Positions 45,614-54,752 of a DNA stretch of 54,752 nt are shown here, one piece after another. The DNA is taken from assembly GCA_014584605.1 (NCBI GenBank), contig JACTMO010000082.1, positions 1-54,752 of the forward strand. The letters are read 5' to 3'. Origin of the DNA: Bacteroidota bacterium. GTDB taxonomy: Bacteria; Bacteroidota; Bacteroidia; Flavobacteriales_F; PHOS-HE28. A program made the position numbers and the translations under genes. Every line of letters begins with the position of its first letter. The stretch's first letter is position 1. The notes beneath the pieces are model-generated. The model was not told the DNA's origin and did no database searches. It was given only the letters and a program-made list of their open reading frames with translations.

Positions 45614-46713
45614 GAACCTCGTCGTTTGAAGATGTCGAACCGCAGGCTGAACACGTTGCTGTACAGCGCGATGGAGTTGTCACCGATGTCGGTCAGGGCG
45701 TAGTCCACTGCGATGCCGCGGATCTTCAGGCCGGCACCGATGTTGGGCTGGAAGTTCAACCGGCGCGCGTCGGAGATGTCGGTGACGTACTGGAAGTTGT
45801 TCACCCCGGCGCGCACAAAGACCACCCCGGCGTAGCCCACCTCCAGGCCGAAGCGGGGATCGGCGCTCCAGGTGCCCGTGCTGATCAGGGTGTTGCGCTG
45901 CCCGTCGAAGGTGTTCTCCAGATCGAGCTCGGCGACCAGGCCCACCTTGCCGCCGAAGCGGAACGTGCGTGCGGCGCCCAGCGTCAGCCTGGGAAGCGTG
46001 ACCTCGGTGCTGTTCCGGGGCAGATCGTTGCCGGTGAGCTGGAAGGTCTCGATGGTCTGCGGGTCCAGGGAATAGCTCCAGGCGTTGTAGGTGCCGGTGA
46101 CGTCGCGGGCCACGGCGGCGAAATGCCACTTGTCCATCTCATACTGCGCGGCCACGTCCAGTCCGAAACCCCAGGCGCTGGCGAACTCGCCCACGCGGCG
46201 GTAGATCACCTTCGCGTTGCCGCCCACCGTCAGCCCCGGTATGCGCAGCCGGCGTGCATAGCTGATCAGCAGGGCATGGTCGGCCGCGGTGAAGGTGGTG
46301 ATGCGATCGTAGTCCACGTTGCCGTCATTGTCGATCAGGGCGGTGGTGTTGGGGATGTCGTCCACGCCGAAACGCACGAAAGTGACCCCCAGGGTGCTGG
46401 CGCTGTCCAGCGGCTTGGCCACGCCCACGAAGTCGTACTTGGCGATGCCGGCGAAGTACTCGCTGTGCATCGCGCCGATCTGCAGGTCGCTTTGCACGCG
46501 CAGCAGGCCGGCCGGGTTCCAGTAGCCGGCGGTGACGTCGCTGGCCGAGGCCGTGAAGCTATAACCCATGCCGAGCGCGCGGGCACCCACGCCGATGGCG
46601 AGGAACTCGTTGCTGTACTTGGGGGCGTCCTGGGCCACGAGGCCGGTGGCGGTGATGCTTGCGATCAGGGCGACCGCGATGCCGTACAGGCCGGTGCTGC
46701 TCAAGGTCCTCAT
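45610..46713 (-). CDS. porV2: PorV2-like outer membrane barrel of the type IX secretion system
   Basis: The 367-residue protein has a signal peptide and a FadL/PorV-type beta-barrel: FLAIGVGARALGMGYSFTASASDVTAGYWNPAGL near the N-terminus, then alternating hydrophobic strands to the end. PorV is the shuttle that brings cargo to the PorU sortase. The pairing with the large C25 peptidase downstream (ATGA overlap) supports the PorV2 name. Start MRTLSSTGLYG lies 52 bases after a TAATTTCG box. The protein ends with the C-terminal strand FSLRFDIFKRRGS. Confidence 0.88.
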   Translation of the reverse strand: MRTLSSTGLYGIAVALIASITATGLVAQDAPKYSNEFLAIGVGARALGMGYSFTASASDVTAGYWNPAGLLRVQSDLQIGAMHSEYFAGIAKYDFVGVAKPLDSASTLGVTFVRFGVDDIPNTTALIDNDGNVDYDRITTFTAADHALLISYARRLRIPGLTVGGNAKVIYRRVGEFASAWGFGLDVAAQYEMDKWHFAAVARDVTGTYNAWSYSLDPQTIETFQLTGNDLPRNSTEVTLPRLTLGAARTFRFGGKVGLVAELDLENTFDGQRNTLISTGTWSADPRFGLEVGYAGVVFVRAGVNNFQYVTDISDARRLNFQPNIGAGLKIRGIAVDYALTDIGDNSIALYSNVFSLRFDIFKRRGS

Positions 46714-46764
46714 CCGTTGGGTGGTTGACGCAGCCTCTAACTGAGGGTGGCCTGCTTTATTGCC

Positions 46765-46785
46765 CCGAAATTATCCCAATTTCGG
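46765..46785. promoter_or_regulatory. Palindromic divergent promoter, porV2 and pssA
   Basis: CCGAAATT and AATTTCGG form a perfect 8-base-pair dyad with a five-base spacer. Read leftward it gives TAATTTCG (46766-46773) for porV2; read rightward CAATTTCG (46777-46784), ten bases before the pssA ATG. The two -7 boxes are three bases apart. Confidence 0.55.
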
Positions 46786-46794
46786 CCCGGGGCG

Positions 46795-47619
46795 ATGGCC
46801 ACTGACCGCGCCTCCCGCCCATCGATGGCACGCCTGCCGCGGCTTCCCGACCTGCTCACGACCGCGAACCTAGGCTGCGGCATGGCCTCCGTCCTGCTGG
46901 CCGCCCAGGGACAGCTAACAGAGGCGTGTTGGCTGGTGTTCGCGGCGGCCCTGTTCGATGTGTTCGACGGTCTGGCTGCACGGGCCCTGGGCGGCGGCAC
47001 CCCGCTGGGAACACAGCTGGACAGCCTGGCGGACCTGGTGAGCTTCGGGGTGGCGCCGGCGTTCGCCGTGTTCTGGACCGCATCGATCCTATCCGATACG
47101 GCAAGCGCGACCCTGGCCTATCCGCGCCTTTCCGGCCTCCTTACGTCGGTGGACGGGACGGCCTGGCCTGTGTTCGCATCGGCCATCGTCCTGGTGATCG
47201 CCTCGTGCTGGCGCCTGGCCAAGTTCAACCTGGACAGCCGGCAGACCAGCGGCTTCCTCGGCCTTCCCACCCCGTCGAACGGGCTCTTCTGGGTTTCGGT
47301 GGTGCTGGGGTCCACGGGTGTGGCCGTCCATCCCGGTCCGGGCCACGATGCGCTCATCGGTGCCGCCCAGCACCTGTTGCGCGCCCCCTATGGCCTGCTC
47401 GTGCTCTCCGTGGTGCTCGCTGGCCTCATGCTCTCCGAGCTTCCCCTCCCCTCCCTGAAGTTCAAGCACAGAGGCTGGAAAGGCAACGAGGCGACCCTCC
47501 TGCTGCTGGGTGCCGGGGTGCTGTTGGTGCTGTTGTACGGCGTGCTTGCCGTTCCTTTGATCCTGATCATCTACCTGCTGAGCCCACTCTGGGGCAAGCT
47601 CTTCCCAAAGAATGCTTAA
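46795..47619 (+). CDS. pssA: CDP-diacylglycerol-serine O-phosphatidyltransferase
   Basis: The 274-residue integral membrane enzyme makes phosphatidylserine from CDP-diacylglycerol and serine, the precursor of phosphatidylethanolamine. It has the CDP-alcohol phosphotransferase motif in DVFDGLAARALGGGTPLG followed by QLDSLADLVSFGVAP, the DG-x2-AR-x8-G-x3-D-x3-D pattern. Six or more helices are visible. The substrate call rests on the LVSFGVAP extension and length typical of PssA. ATG 46795 is chosen because it lies just after the promoter dyad; ATG 46825 is an alternative. Confidence 0.88.
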   Translation: MATDRASRPSMARLPRLPDLLTTANLGCGMASVLLAAQGQLTEACWLVFAAALFDVFDGLAARALGGGTPLGTQLDSLADLVSFGVAPAFAVFWTASILSDTASATLAYPRLSGLLTSVDGTAWPVFASAIVLVIASCWRLAKFNLDSRQTSGFLGLPTPSNGLFWVSVVLGSTGVAVHPGPGHDALIGAAQHLLRAPYGLLVLSVVLAGLMLSELPLPSLKFKHRGWKGNEATLLLLGAGVLLVLLYGVLAVPLILIIYLLSPLWGKLFPKNA

Positions 47620-47704
47620 CCACAGAGGCACAGAGAAAAAAGAAACAGCCCCCGAGCCCCGACCGCATTGGGGTGTGCCCTCCGTGTGGTGAACCTACCC
47701 GACC
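47620..47704. repeat. Short inverted repeat of the CCACAGAGGCACAGAG type
   Basis: The gap between pssA and purS begins, at the pssA stop, with taaccacagaggcacagag and ends with ccctccgtgtggtgaac, an imperfect inverse of it. CCACAGAGxCACAGAG repeats are scattered between genes in many bacterial genomes, but no transposase is seen here. The 40 bases between the arms have no recognisable feature. Confidence 0.55.
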
Positions 47705-47959
47705 ATGAAGACCTTCAAAGCCTCCATCGACGTGATGCCCCACGACAACCTCCTGGACCCGCAGGGCAAGGCCGTGAGCGGGGCGATGCCCAACCTGGGC
47801 CTCCCCGAGATCACGGGCGTGCGCATCGGCAAGCACATCACCCTGCGCCTGGAGGCCGAGGACCGCAAGGCCGCCGAGGCCAAGGTGGACGAGGCGTGCC
47901 GGAAGCTCCTGGCCAACCTCATCATGGAGAAGTACAGCTTCTCGGTGGAGGAGGCCTGA
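47705..47959 (+). CDS. purS: Phosphoribosylformylglycinamidine synthase subunit PurS
   Basis: The 84-residue protein has the PurS fold signature: ASIDVMPHDNLLDPQGKAV, then LGLPEITGVRIGKHITLRLE and the helix AEAKVDEACRKLLANLIMEKY. PurS bridges PurL and PurQ in the fourth step of purine synthesis. Neither partner is in the window, so the gene is dispersed from the rest of the pathway. No promoter box is recognised before it. Confidence 0.93.
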   Translation: MKTFKASIDVMPHDNLLDPQGKAVSGAMPNLGLPEITGVRIGKHITLRLEAEDRKAAEAKVDEACRKLLANLIMEKYSFSVEEA

Positions 47960-48029
47960 ACAAGGATCAAGTCGCCAGGACCGGGCCGCGAGGGGGCCGG
48001 TGTCAGGCTCCAACGCCCGACCCATCGCC

Positions 48030-48758
48030 TCACACCTTTCTTCTCAGTTCGAAGTTCTTTCCGAGGTAAACGCGCCGCACGGTCTCATCGGCGGCCAGTT
48101 CCTCGGCGGTGCCCTGCTTGAGGATCCTGCCCTCGAAGAGCAGGTAGGCCCGGTCGGTGATGCTGAGGGTCTCCTGCACGTTGTGGTCGGTGATCAGCAC
48201 GCCGATGTTCCGCCTTTTGAGCTTGGCCACGATGGCCTGGATATCCTCCACGGCGATGGGGTCCACCCCGGCAAAGGGCTCGTCCAGCAGGATGAACTTG
48301 GGGTCGGTGGCCAGGGCGCGGGCGATCTCGGTGCGGCGTCGCTCACCGCCGCTGAGCACGTCGCCCCGGTTGGTGCGCACATGTTTCAGGCCGAACTCCT
48401 CGAGCAGCTCCTCCAGGCGTCGCTCCTGTTCGGGGCTGGGCCGGCCGGTCATCTCCAGGATGGCCCTGATGTTGTCCTCCACGCTGAGCTTGCGGAACAC
48501 GCTGGCCTCCTGCGGCAGGTAACCGATGCCGAGCTGCGCGCGTTTGTACATCGGCAGGTCGGTGATGTCGCGGTCCTCCAGCCGGATGCGGCCGTCGTTG
48601 GGCTTGATGAGGCCCGTGATCATGTAGAAGGTGGTGGTCTTGCCAGCGCCATTGGGGCCCAGCAGGCCCACGATCTCACCCTGGGCCACCTGTACGCTCA
48701 CGCCGCCCACCACGGTGCGCCGCTTGTAGCGTTTCACGAGTTCGTCGGCGCGCAGCAT
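48030..48758 (-). CDS. lptB: LPS export ABC transporter ATP-binding protein
   Basis: The 242-residue ATPase has Walker [10 protein letters not shown] (residues 34-42), the signature [15 protein letters not shown], Walker [14 protein letters not shown], and the H-loop DHNV. The N-terminal [20 protein letters not shown] and the ending [15 protein letters not shown] are typical of LptB, which powers LPS extraction from the inner membrane with LptFG. Its start shares one base with the stop of the DUF5686 gene upstream (TGATG), so it is the last gene of a tatC-DUF5686-lptB transcript. Confidence 0.95.
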   Translation of the reverse strand: MLRADELVKRYKRRTVVGGVSVQVAQGEIVGLLGPNGAGKTTTFYMITGLIKPNDGRIRLEDRDITDLPMYKRAQLGIGYLPQEASVFRKLSVEDNIRAILEMTGRPSPEQERRLEELLEEFGLKHVRTNRGDVLSGGERRRTEIARALATDPKFILLDEPFAGVDPIAVEDIQAIVAKLKRRNIGVLITDHNVQETLSITDRAYLLFEGRILKQGTAEELAADETVRRVYLGKNFELRRKV

Positions 48759-51253
48759 CAGAAATCGAAGTGGAATTTCAAACGTATGGCGAAGAGGCTG
48801 ATGTTCGGATGGTCCTGGTAGGTGAGGCGCCACACGCCGTCCACCCGGATCAGGTTCAGGATGTTCTCAATGCCGGCGCTGGCCTCCAGGAAGGGCCCGT
48901 CGTACAGCCTGTACATGCCGGGCAGCAGCAGCATGGTCTCGCTGTGGCTTCCGTCCAGGTCACCGATCAGGGCCTTGCCGCACACCACCTCGCGCAGCTT
49001 CAACTTGCGGAGCAGCGGCACCTTGTTCAGGAAGAAGCCTTCGAAGTGGTGTTCGAGCTTGAGGCTCACATAGCGGTCGCTGATGAACTCGAAGAAGTTC
49101 ATCGTGTTGAAGGCGTCGTCGTACGAATAGAAGGTCTCGTTGCCGGTGTGCAGGATCAGCAGCGGGTAGGGCAGCCTGCCCCAGATGCGGCCACCCTCCA
49201 GGCGGTAGCGCGACCAGCCGATGGCGCCCAGCTGTATGCGCTGGTCGATGCGGGCGATGGCCTTGTAGTACTCGAACCCGCTGCCGAGCACGCCCGGCAG
49301 GCCGACGGCACCGTAGAACTCCACCACGGGCTTGAAGGTCCCGAGGCTCACCCGGCGGAACTCCCCGCTCACATACTTCTCACCCCAGGCGAAGCGGGTG
49401 TTGAGGGCCACCTCGAGGCTGGTGATGCTGGGGACCTCCTGAAGGGTGAAGCCTTCGCCGAAGGTCGGTCGCAGGTAGCGCAGATCGCCGCGCGGGAAAA
49501 GGTTGCGGTAGCGGACGGTGAGCTGGTGGTTGAGGCCGGTGAAGGGCTCCAGCTCATAGGACAGGCGCACCTCGTCCACCAGGGTGAGCTTGTTGGCGGG
49601 GTTGCGGCGGAAGGTGCTGCTCAGCACGTTGTCCGAGCGGAAGGCGCTCTGGCTCTGGCCGAGCTGCTCAATGTCGTGCCGCAGGTAGAGGCCGGCGAGC
49701 TGGCGCGGCTGCTTGGTGATGAAGGTCTGGCCGCCCACCATGCCCTTGAACGACCGGTCGAGCAGTCCGTAGGCGGCGTACCCCTCCAGCTCGGTGCGGC
49801 GGCTCCAGTCGTTGCTGGTGCGCAGTCCGGCACGAAGACGGCCGCCCTCCACCGCATTGAAGCTGTAGATCGTGTAATACGGTCCGTACTCCAGCGGTCC
49901 GGCCGGATAATAGCCGGTGACCAGCATGTTCACCAGGTCCACGAAGGTGCGGAAGCGCGGGATGGTCTGCACGGTGTCCACCATCTCGTAGATCGTGGAC
50001 TCCCGCTCGTTCAGCGGCTCGTGCCGGTGCTCCTCCCAATAGTCCGGAGCAAGGGTGCTGCTGTCCTTCTCCACGCGAACGAGCTCGGCCCCTTCGTAGA
50101 AGGAGGGATCGGCCGGCTCATTGATGGTGAAGTTGCGATAGGTGGCGGTGCGTCGGCCGTAGAAGCCCTTGGTGCGCCGGCGGAAGATGCTCAGGTCCAC
50201 CACCAGGGCGTCGCGGGTGAGCATCCACACCTCGTTCTTCACGGGCTCGTACTGCTGCTCCACCCAGAAGCCCTGCACGTAGTTGAGGTTGATGGCCTCG
50301 GGAAAACCGGCCTGCACACGCTTCACCGCATAGGCCGTGTCGGCGATCCACATCTCGCCATCGAAGGCCAGTTCGCTCCGCCGCTTGGGATGGAACTCCA
50401 GCCTGTAGCACCAATTGGTGCCCACCCAGGCGCTGTCCGTCAGGTAGTAGTCGTAGAACAGGCGGCCGCCGTCGGCGATGGGGCTGATGAAGTTCTTGCC
50501 GAAGAGCACCAGGAAGTTGTCGTAGATGTTGACGTTCTGGTACATGTCGCCCATCAGCAGCGAGATGCTCTGGTTGTTGATGCCGCTCTGCTTGGTGGCG
50601 CGGATCACCTCGCGCTTGGCCCGCGGCTGCTGGCGGTAGTGCACATCGCTGAGCGACTCACTGATGAAGATGGGCAGGTAGGGCTTGGCATCCGTACTGT
50701 CCATGTGGTCGAACACGAAGCGGAAGGGCTTCCACAGCTTGTTCTCCACGAAGCGTCGTGTGAGGTTGTTGACGTCGAACTCCACCTTATTGTACGTCTC
50801 GTGGCTGTAGTAGGTCAGCTTCTCCCGGTTGTTGGCGGGCTTGTTGGCCACCACACGGTCCAGGATCTCGAAGGCCGGGTTGCGCTGCTGGGGGCGGATG
50901 GTGACCTCCTGCAGTTCGGCGGTGCCGGCGTCCAGGGCGAAGTCGATGTGCTGCTCGCGGTCGCGCCGCACGGGGCGCACCTGGGGCGCATAGCCCAGCA
51001 TGCTCGCCCGCAGGGAGTCGGTGGCGTAGTAGGTGTCCAGGACGTAGCGGCCGTCCAGGTCGGTGGTGGTGGCCACGCGGCTGTTGACGAAGCCCACGTT
51101 GACGAAGGGGAGCGGCTCGCCGGTGCGCGCGTCGGTCACCGACCCCGAGACGCGGGTGGTCTGGGCCCATGCCCCGGTGCCGCATACCAGCAGCAGCAGG
51201 GCGGCGGCCCGGAGGGATGTGCGCAAGGCGTTCCGGCAGGCCATCCGCGCCAT
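48758..51253 (-). CDS. DUF5686 outer membrane protein with carboxypeptidase-like regulatory domain
   Basis: The 831-residue protein starts with a signal peptide ([13 protein letters not shown]), has a carboxypeptidase regulatory-like domain at ~residues 33-120 ([20 protein letters not shown], then DLDGRYVL), and continues as a DUF5686 family member ([41 protein letters not shown]). The second half alternates strands as in an outer membrane barrel and ends with the aromatic strand LKFHFDF. The family's function is unknown. ATG 51253 is chosen, one base after the tatC stop; ATG 51244 is an alternative. Confidence 0.87.
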   Translation of the reverse strand: MARMACRNALRTSLRAAALLLLVCGTGAWAQTTRVSGSVTDARTGEPLPFVNVGFVNSRVATTTDLDGRYVLDTYYATDSLRASMLGYAPQVRPVRRDREQHIDFALDAGTAELQEVTIRPQQRNPAFEILDRVVANKPANNREKLTYYSHETYNKVEFDVNNLTRRFVENKLWKPFRFVFDHMDSTDAKPYLPIFISESLSDVHYRQQPRAKREVIRATKQSGINNQSISLLMGDMYQNVNIYDNFLVLFGKNFISPIADGGRLFYDYYLTDSAWVGTNWCYRLEFHPKRRSELAFDGEMWIADTAYAVKRVQAGFPEAINLNYVQGFWVEQQYEPVKNEVWMLTRDALVVDLSIFRRRTKGFYGRRTATYRNFTINEPADPSFYEGAELVRVEKDSSTLAPDYWEEHRHEPLNERESTIYEMVDTVQTIPRFRTFVDLVNMLVTGYYPAGPLEYGPYYTIYSFNAVEGGRLRAGLRTSNDWSRRTELEGYAAYGLLDRSFKGMVGGQTFITKQPRQLAGLYLRHDIEQLGQSQSAFRSDNVLSSTFRRNPANKLTLVDEVRLSYELEPFTGLNHQLTVRYRNLFPRGDLRYLRPTFGEGFTLQEVPSITSLEVALNTRFAWGEKYVSGEFRRVSLGTFKPVVEFYGAVGLPGVLGSGFEYYKAIARIDQRIQLGAIGWSRYRLEGGRIWGRLPYPLLILHTGNETFYSYDDAFNTMNFFEFISDRYVSLKLEHHFEGFFLNKVPLLRKLKLREVVCGKALIGDLDGSHSETMLLLPGMYRLYDGPFLEASAGIENILNLIRVDGVWRLTYQDHPNISLFAIRLKFHFDF

Positions 51254-51254
51254 T

Positions 51255-52088
51255 TCAACGCGCTTGTGCGAGGGGGGTTGCCGGCCTTTCGGCGGCCAGT
51301 GCACGACGCTCCACGCGCGCGGCCAGCACGATGCTCACCTCGTAGAGCAGCAACAGGGGCAGGCTCACGAGCACCTGGCTGGTCACGTCGGGCGGGGTGA
51401 TCACTGCGGCCACGACCAGGATGCCCACGAAGGCATGGCGCCGGTACTTGCGCATCACGGCCGCGCCCATCAGGCCGAGCCTGGCGAGCAACAGCACGGC
51501 CAGGGGCAGCTGGAACATCACCCCGGTCCACAGCGGCACGGAGGTCATGGTGCCGATGAAGCTGTCCAGGGCGATGGTGTTGCGCACGGCCTCGCTCACC
51601 TTGTAGCCGCCCAGGAACTGGATGCTCATGGGGGCCACGACGAAATAGCCGAAAAGCACCCCGAGCAGGAAGAGCAGCCCCGCGAAGACCACCGCACTGC
51701 GGGCCGTGCGACGTTCGCGTTCACTCAGCCCCGGAGCGATGAAGCGCCACAGCTCCCACAGCACATAGGGCGAGGCCGCGATCAGGCCGGCCACGAAGCT
51801 CACCTTCAGATGGGTGAGGAACTGGCCGCTCATGCTGATGTTCTGCAGCTCGAAGCCCAGGTCGTGGATGCACAGGGACACGCCCATCCCCAGCCGCTGG
51901 CTCAGGGCGCACAAGGCGCGGTAGGTGATGAAGCCCGGATCGCGCGGGGCCAGCACCACGGTGTCGAACACGAACTCCTTCCAGAAGAAGGCCAGGAGCA
52001 TGGCCGCCAGGATGGCCACCGCGCTGCGCATCAGCGCCCACCGGAGCTCCTCCAGGTGCTCCAGGAAGGTCATTTCCTTGTCGGCCAC
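51255..52088 (-). CDS. tatC: Sec-independent protein translocase TatC
   Basis: The 277-residue protein has six helices and the family motifs MTFLEHLEELRWALMRS at the N-terminus and the SPYVLWELWRFIAPGL loop. It is the receptor core of the twin-arginine translocase for folded proteins. The start is set at GTG 52088 (VADKEMTFLEHLEEL), with ATG 52073 as an alternative; a longer frame would include the promoter at 52119-52126. It leads a tatC-DUF5686-lptB transcript. No tatA gene is in the window. Confidence 0.93.
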   Translation of the reverse strand: MADKEMTFLEHLEELRWALMRSAVAILAAMLLAFFWKEFVFDTVVLAPRDPGFITYRALCALSQRLGMGVSLCIHDLGFELQNISMSGQFLTHLKVSFVAGLIAASPYVLWELWRFIAPGLSERERRTARSAVVFAGLLFLLGVLFGYFVVAPMSIQFLGGYKVSEAVRNTIALDSFIGTMTSVPLWTGVMFQLPLAVLLLARLGLMGAAVMRKYRRHAFVGILVVAAVITPPDVTSQVLVSLPLLLLYEVSIVLAARVERRALAAERPATPLAQAR

Positions 52089-52118
52089 GGTGTGTCGGCT
52101 CCCTTTTCGACGAAGGGC

Positions 52119-52126
52119 CAAAGATA
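52119..52126 (-). promoter_or_regulatory. -7 box TATCTTTG of tatC
   Basis: Perfect TAnnTTTG on the minus strand, 30 bases before the GTG start. No -33 TTG is seen. Confidence 0.6.
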
Positions 52127-52210
52127 GCCGGGGGTGGTGGGCGGCCCCGGTACGCCCTTCCACGGACCTTCAACAACGGGAGGTGGCAACAGGTTGCCCC
52201 CCGGCAGCGT

Positions 52211-52218
52211 TACCTTGG
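52211..52218 (+). promoter_or_regulatory. Possible -7 box TACCTTGG of recQ
   Basis: TACCTTGG is near TAnnTTTG; a second candidate, TACCTTGT, lies at 52259-52266. Either could serve recQ. Confidence 0.35.
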
Positions 52219-52307
52219 TCCGGCCAACGTCGGCGGTGCCGGGTACGGAAAGATGCCGTACCTTGTATTGCACCTGCCAGAGGCACATGCAGCGCACGCA
52301 CCAAGTG

Positions 52308-54488
<2,181 letters not shown>

Positions 54489-54532
54489 GGTCGAACAGGC
54501 GCCCTGCCTCTTCATCGAGGGAGTCCTGCTCT

Positions 54533-54640
54533 ATGAGCACGTTCTGCGAATACGGGATCGTGCTATGGTTGCTCAGCGTCATGCTATGGGTGATCATTTG
54601 GCAGCTTCTGTACAATAGGAGCCACGGATTCAACTCATAA
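54533..54640 (+). CDS. Possible small membrane protein, 35 residues
   Basis: An ATG at 54533 opens a 35-codon frame ending at TAA 54640. Translation gives MSTFCEYG, one hydrophobic helix (IVLWLLSVMLWVIIWQLL) and a polar tail YNRSHGFNS. The DNA is noticeably richer in A and T than the neighbouring genes. A GAGG lies about 12 bases upstream. It is not recognised as a family member and could be chance; the clean single-pass helix is the only support. Confidence 0.3.
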   Translation: MSTFCEYGIVLWLLSVMLWVIIWQLLYNRSHGFNS

Positions 54641-54752
54641 ACGCAATCGGATAGACCGACAAGAAGGCTGATCATTTCTTCAGGAGGAGGAGAGGCTTGC
54701 GCCCCTCTCTCCCCGCTGAACGGAAGAAGCGGCCTACCCTTGTCCTGGGGTC
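54641..54752. other. Right edge, nothing recognised
   Basis: The last 112 bases hold a weak hairpin (GAGAGG/CCTCTC around 54689-54711) and no recognisable coding content. Confidence 0.4.

Noticed and set aside
40574..45703. A 1709-codon open frame antisense to porU2
   Set aside because: It has no domain content, is rich in Val, Gly, His and Gln as expected from the reverse complement of GC-rich codons, and lies entirely over a gene with catalytic residues and a sorting domain.

Overview
The window is a stretch of ordinary chromosome from a GC-rich member of the Bacteroidota, most likely a Flavobacteriales-type lineage. The evidence is: two secreted proteins with type IX secretion C-terminal domains; a PorU2/PorV2-like pair; a fused CcoN-CcoO oxidase subunit; the DUF2795-secA neighbourhood; the ExbB-ExbD-ExbD-TonB-FolC order; almost no Shine-Dalgarno sequences; and many upstream boxes of the form TAnnTTTG or TAnnTTCG, the Bacteroidota -7 promoter element. 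No insertion sequence, prophage, CRISPR array or rRNA operon is visible.

Layout. 1-2168: a secreted seven-repeat SBBP propeller cargo and unassigned flanks. 2169-4462: a divergent pair, acyl-CoA dehydrogenase and anmK, sharing a palindromic promoter. 4573-9430: a Glu/Leu-type amino acid dehydrogenase, an ExbB/two-ExbD/TonB energy-transduction module, and folC. 9499-10052: two tRNA-Val genes, each with its own terminator and each followed by a degenerate tRNA copy whose anticodon arm has become a GC hairpin; this is the oddest structure in the window. 10288-13189: a translationally coupled carotenoid operon crtI-crtB-idi, then a small basic 53-residue protein.

13605-22309: a complete cbb3 cytochrome oxidase locus on the minus strand (ccoI, ccoS, fused ccoNO, ccoQ, single-haem ccoP, ccoG, fixH, and a SafE-like membrane protein). 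22624-27918: methyltransferase, cobalamin adenosyltransferase, a DUF2795 protein and secA. 27991-37210, minus strand: a YwqK/TonB-C protein, comM, gmhA, a DsbD with two N-terminal domains plus a separate third one, a conserved 97-residue protein, tilS and pabB. 37434-46713: a T9SS cargo protein, lnt, and the porV2-porU2 pair. 46795-54488: pssA, purS, lptB, a DUF5686 protein, tatC and recQ. The right end holds a possible 35-residue membrane protein.

Taken together the genes serve the cell envelope (lipoprotein acylation, LPS export, Sec, Tat and type IX export, periplasmic disulfide reduction, TonB energisation, muropeptide recycling, phosphatidylserine synthesis), microaerobic respiration, carotenoid synthesis and housekeeping. 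Several -7 boxes lie only 4-8 bases from a start codon, which suggests leaderless messages, and two divergent gene pairs have back-to-back palindromic -7 boxes. Start codons were chosen from homology, operon overlaps and these boxes. No new multi-gene system was found; the tRNA-derived repeats and the promoter architecture are the items most worth a second look.
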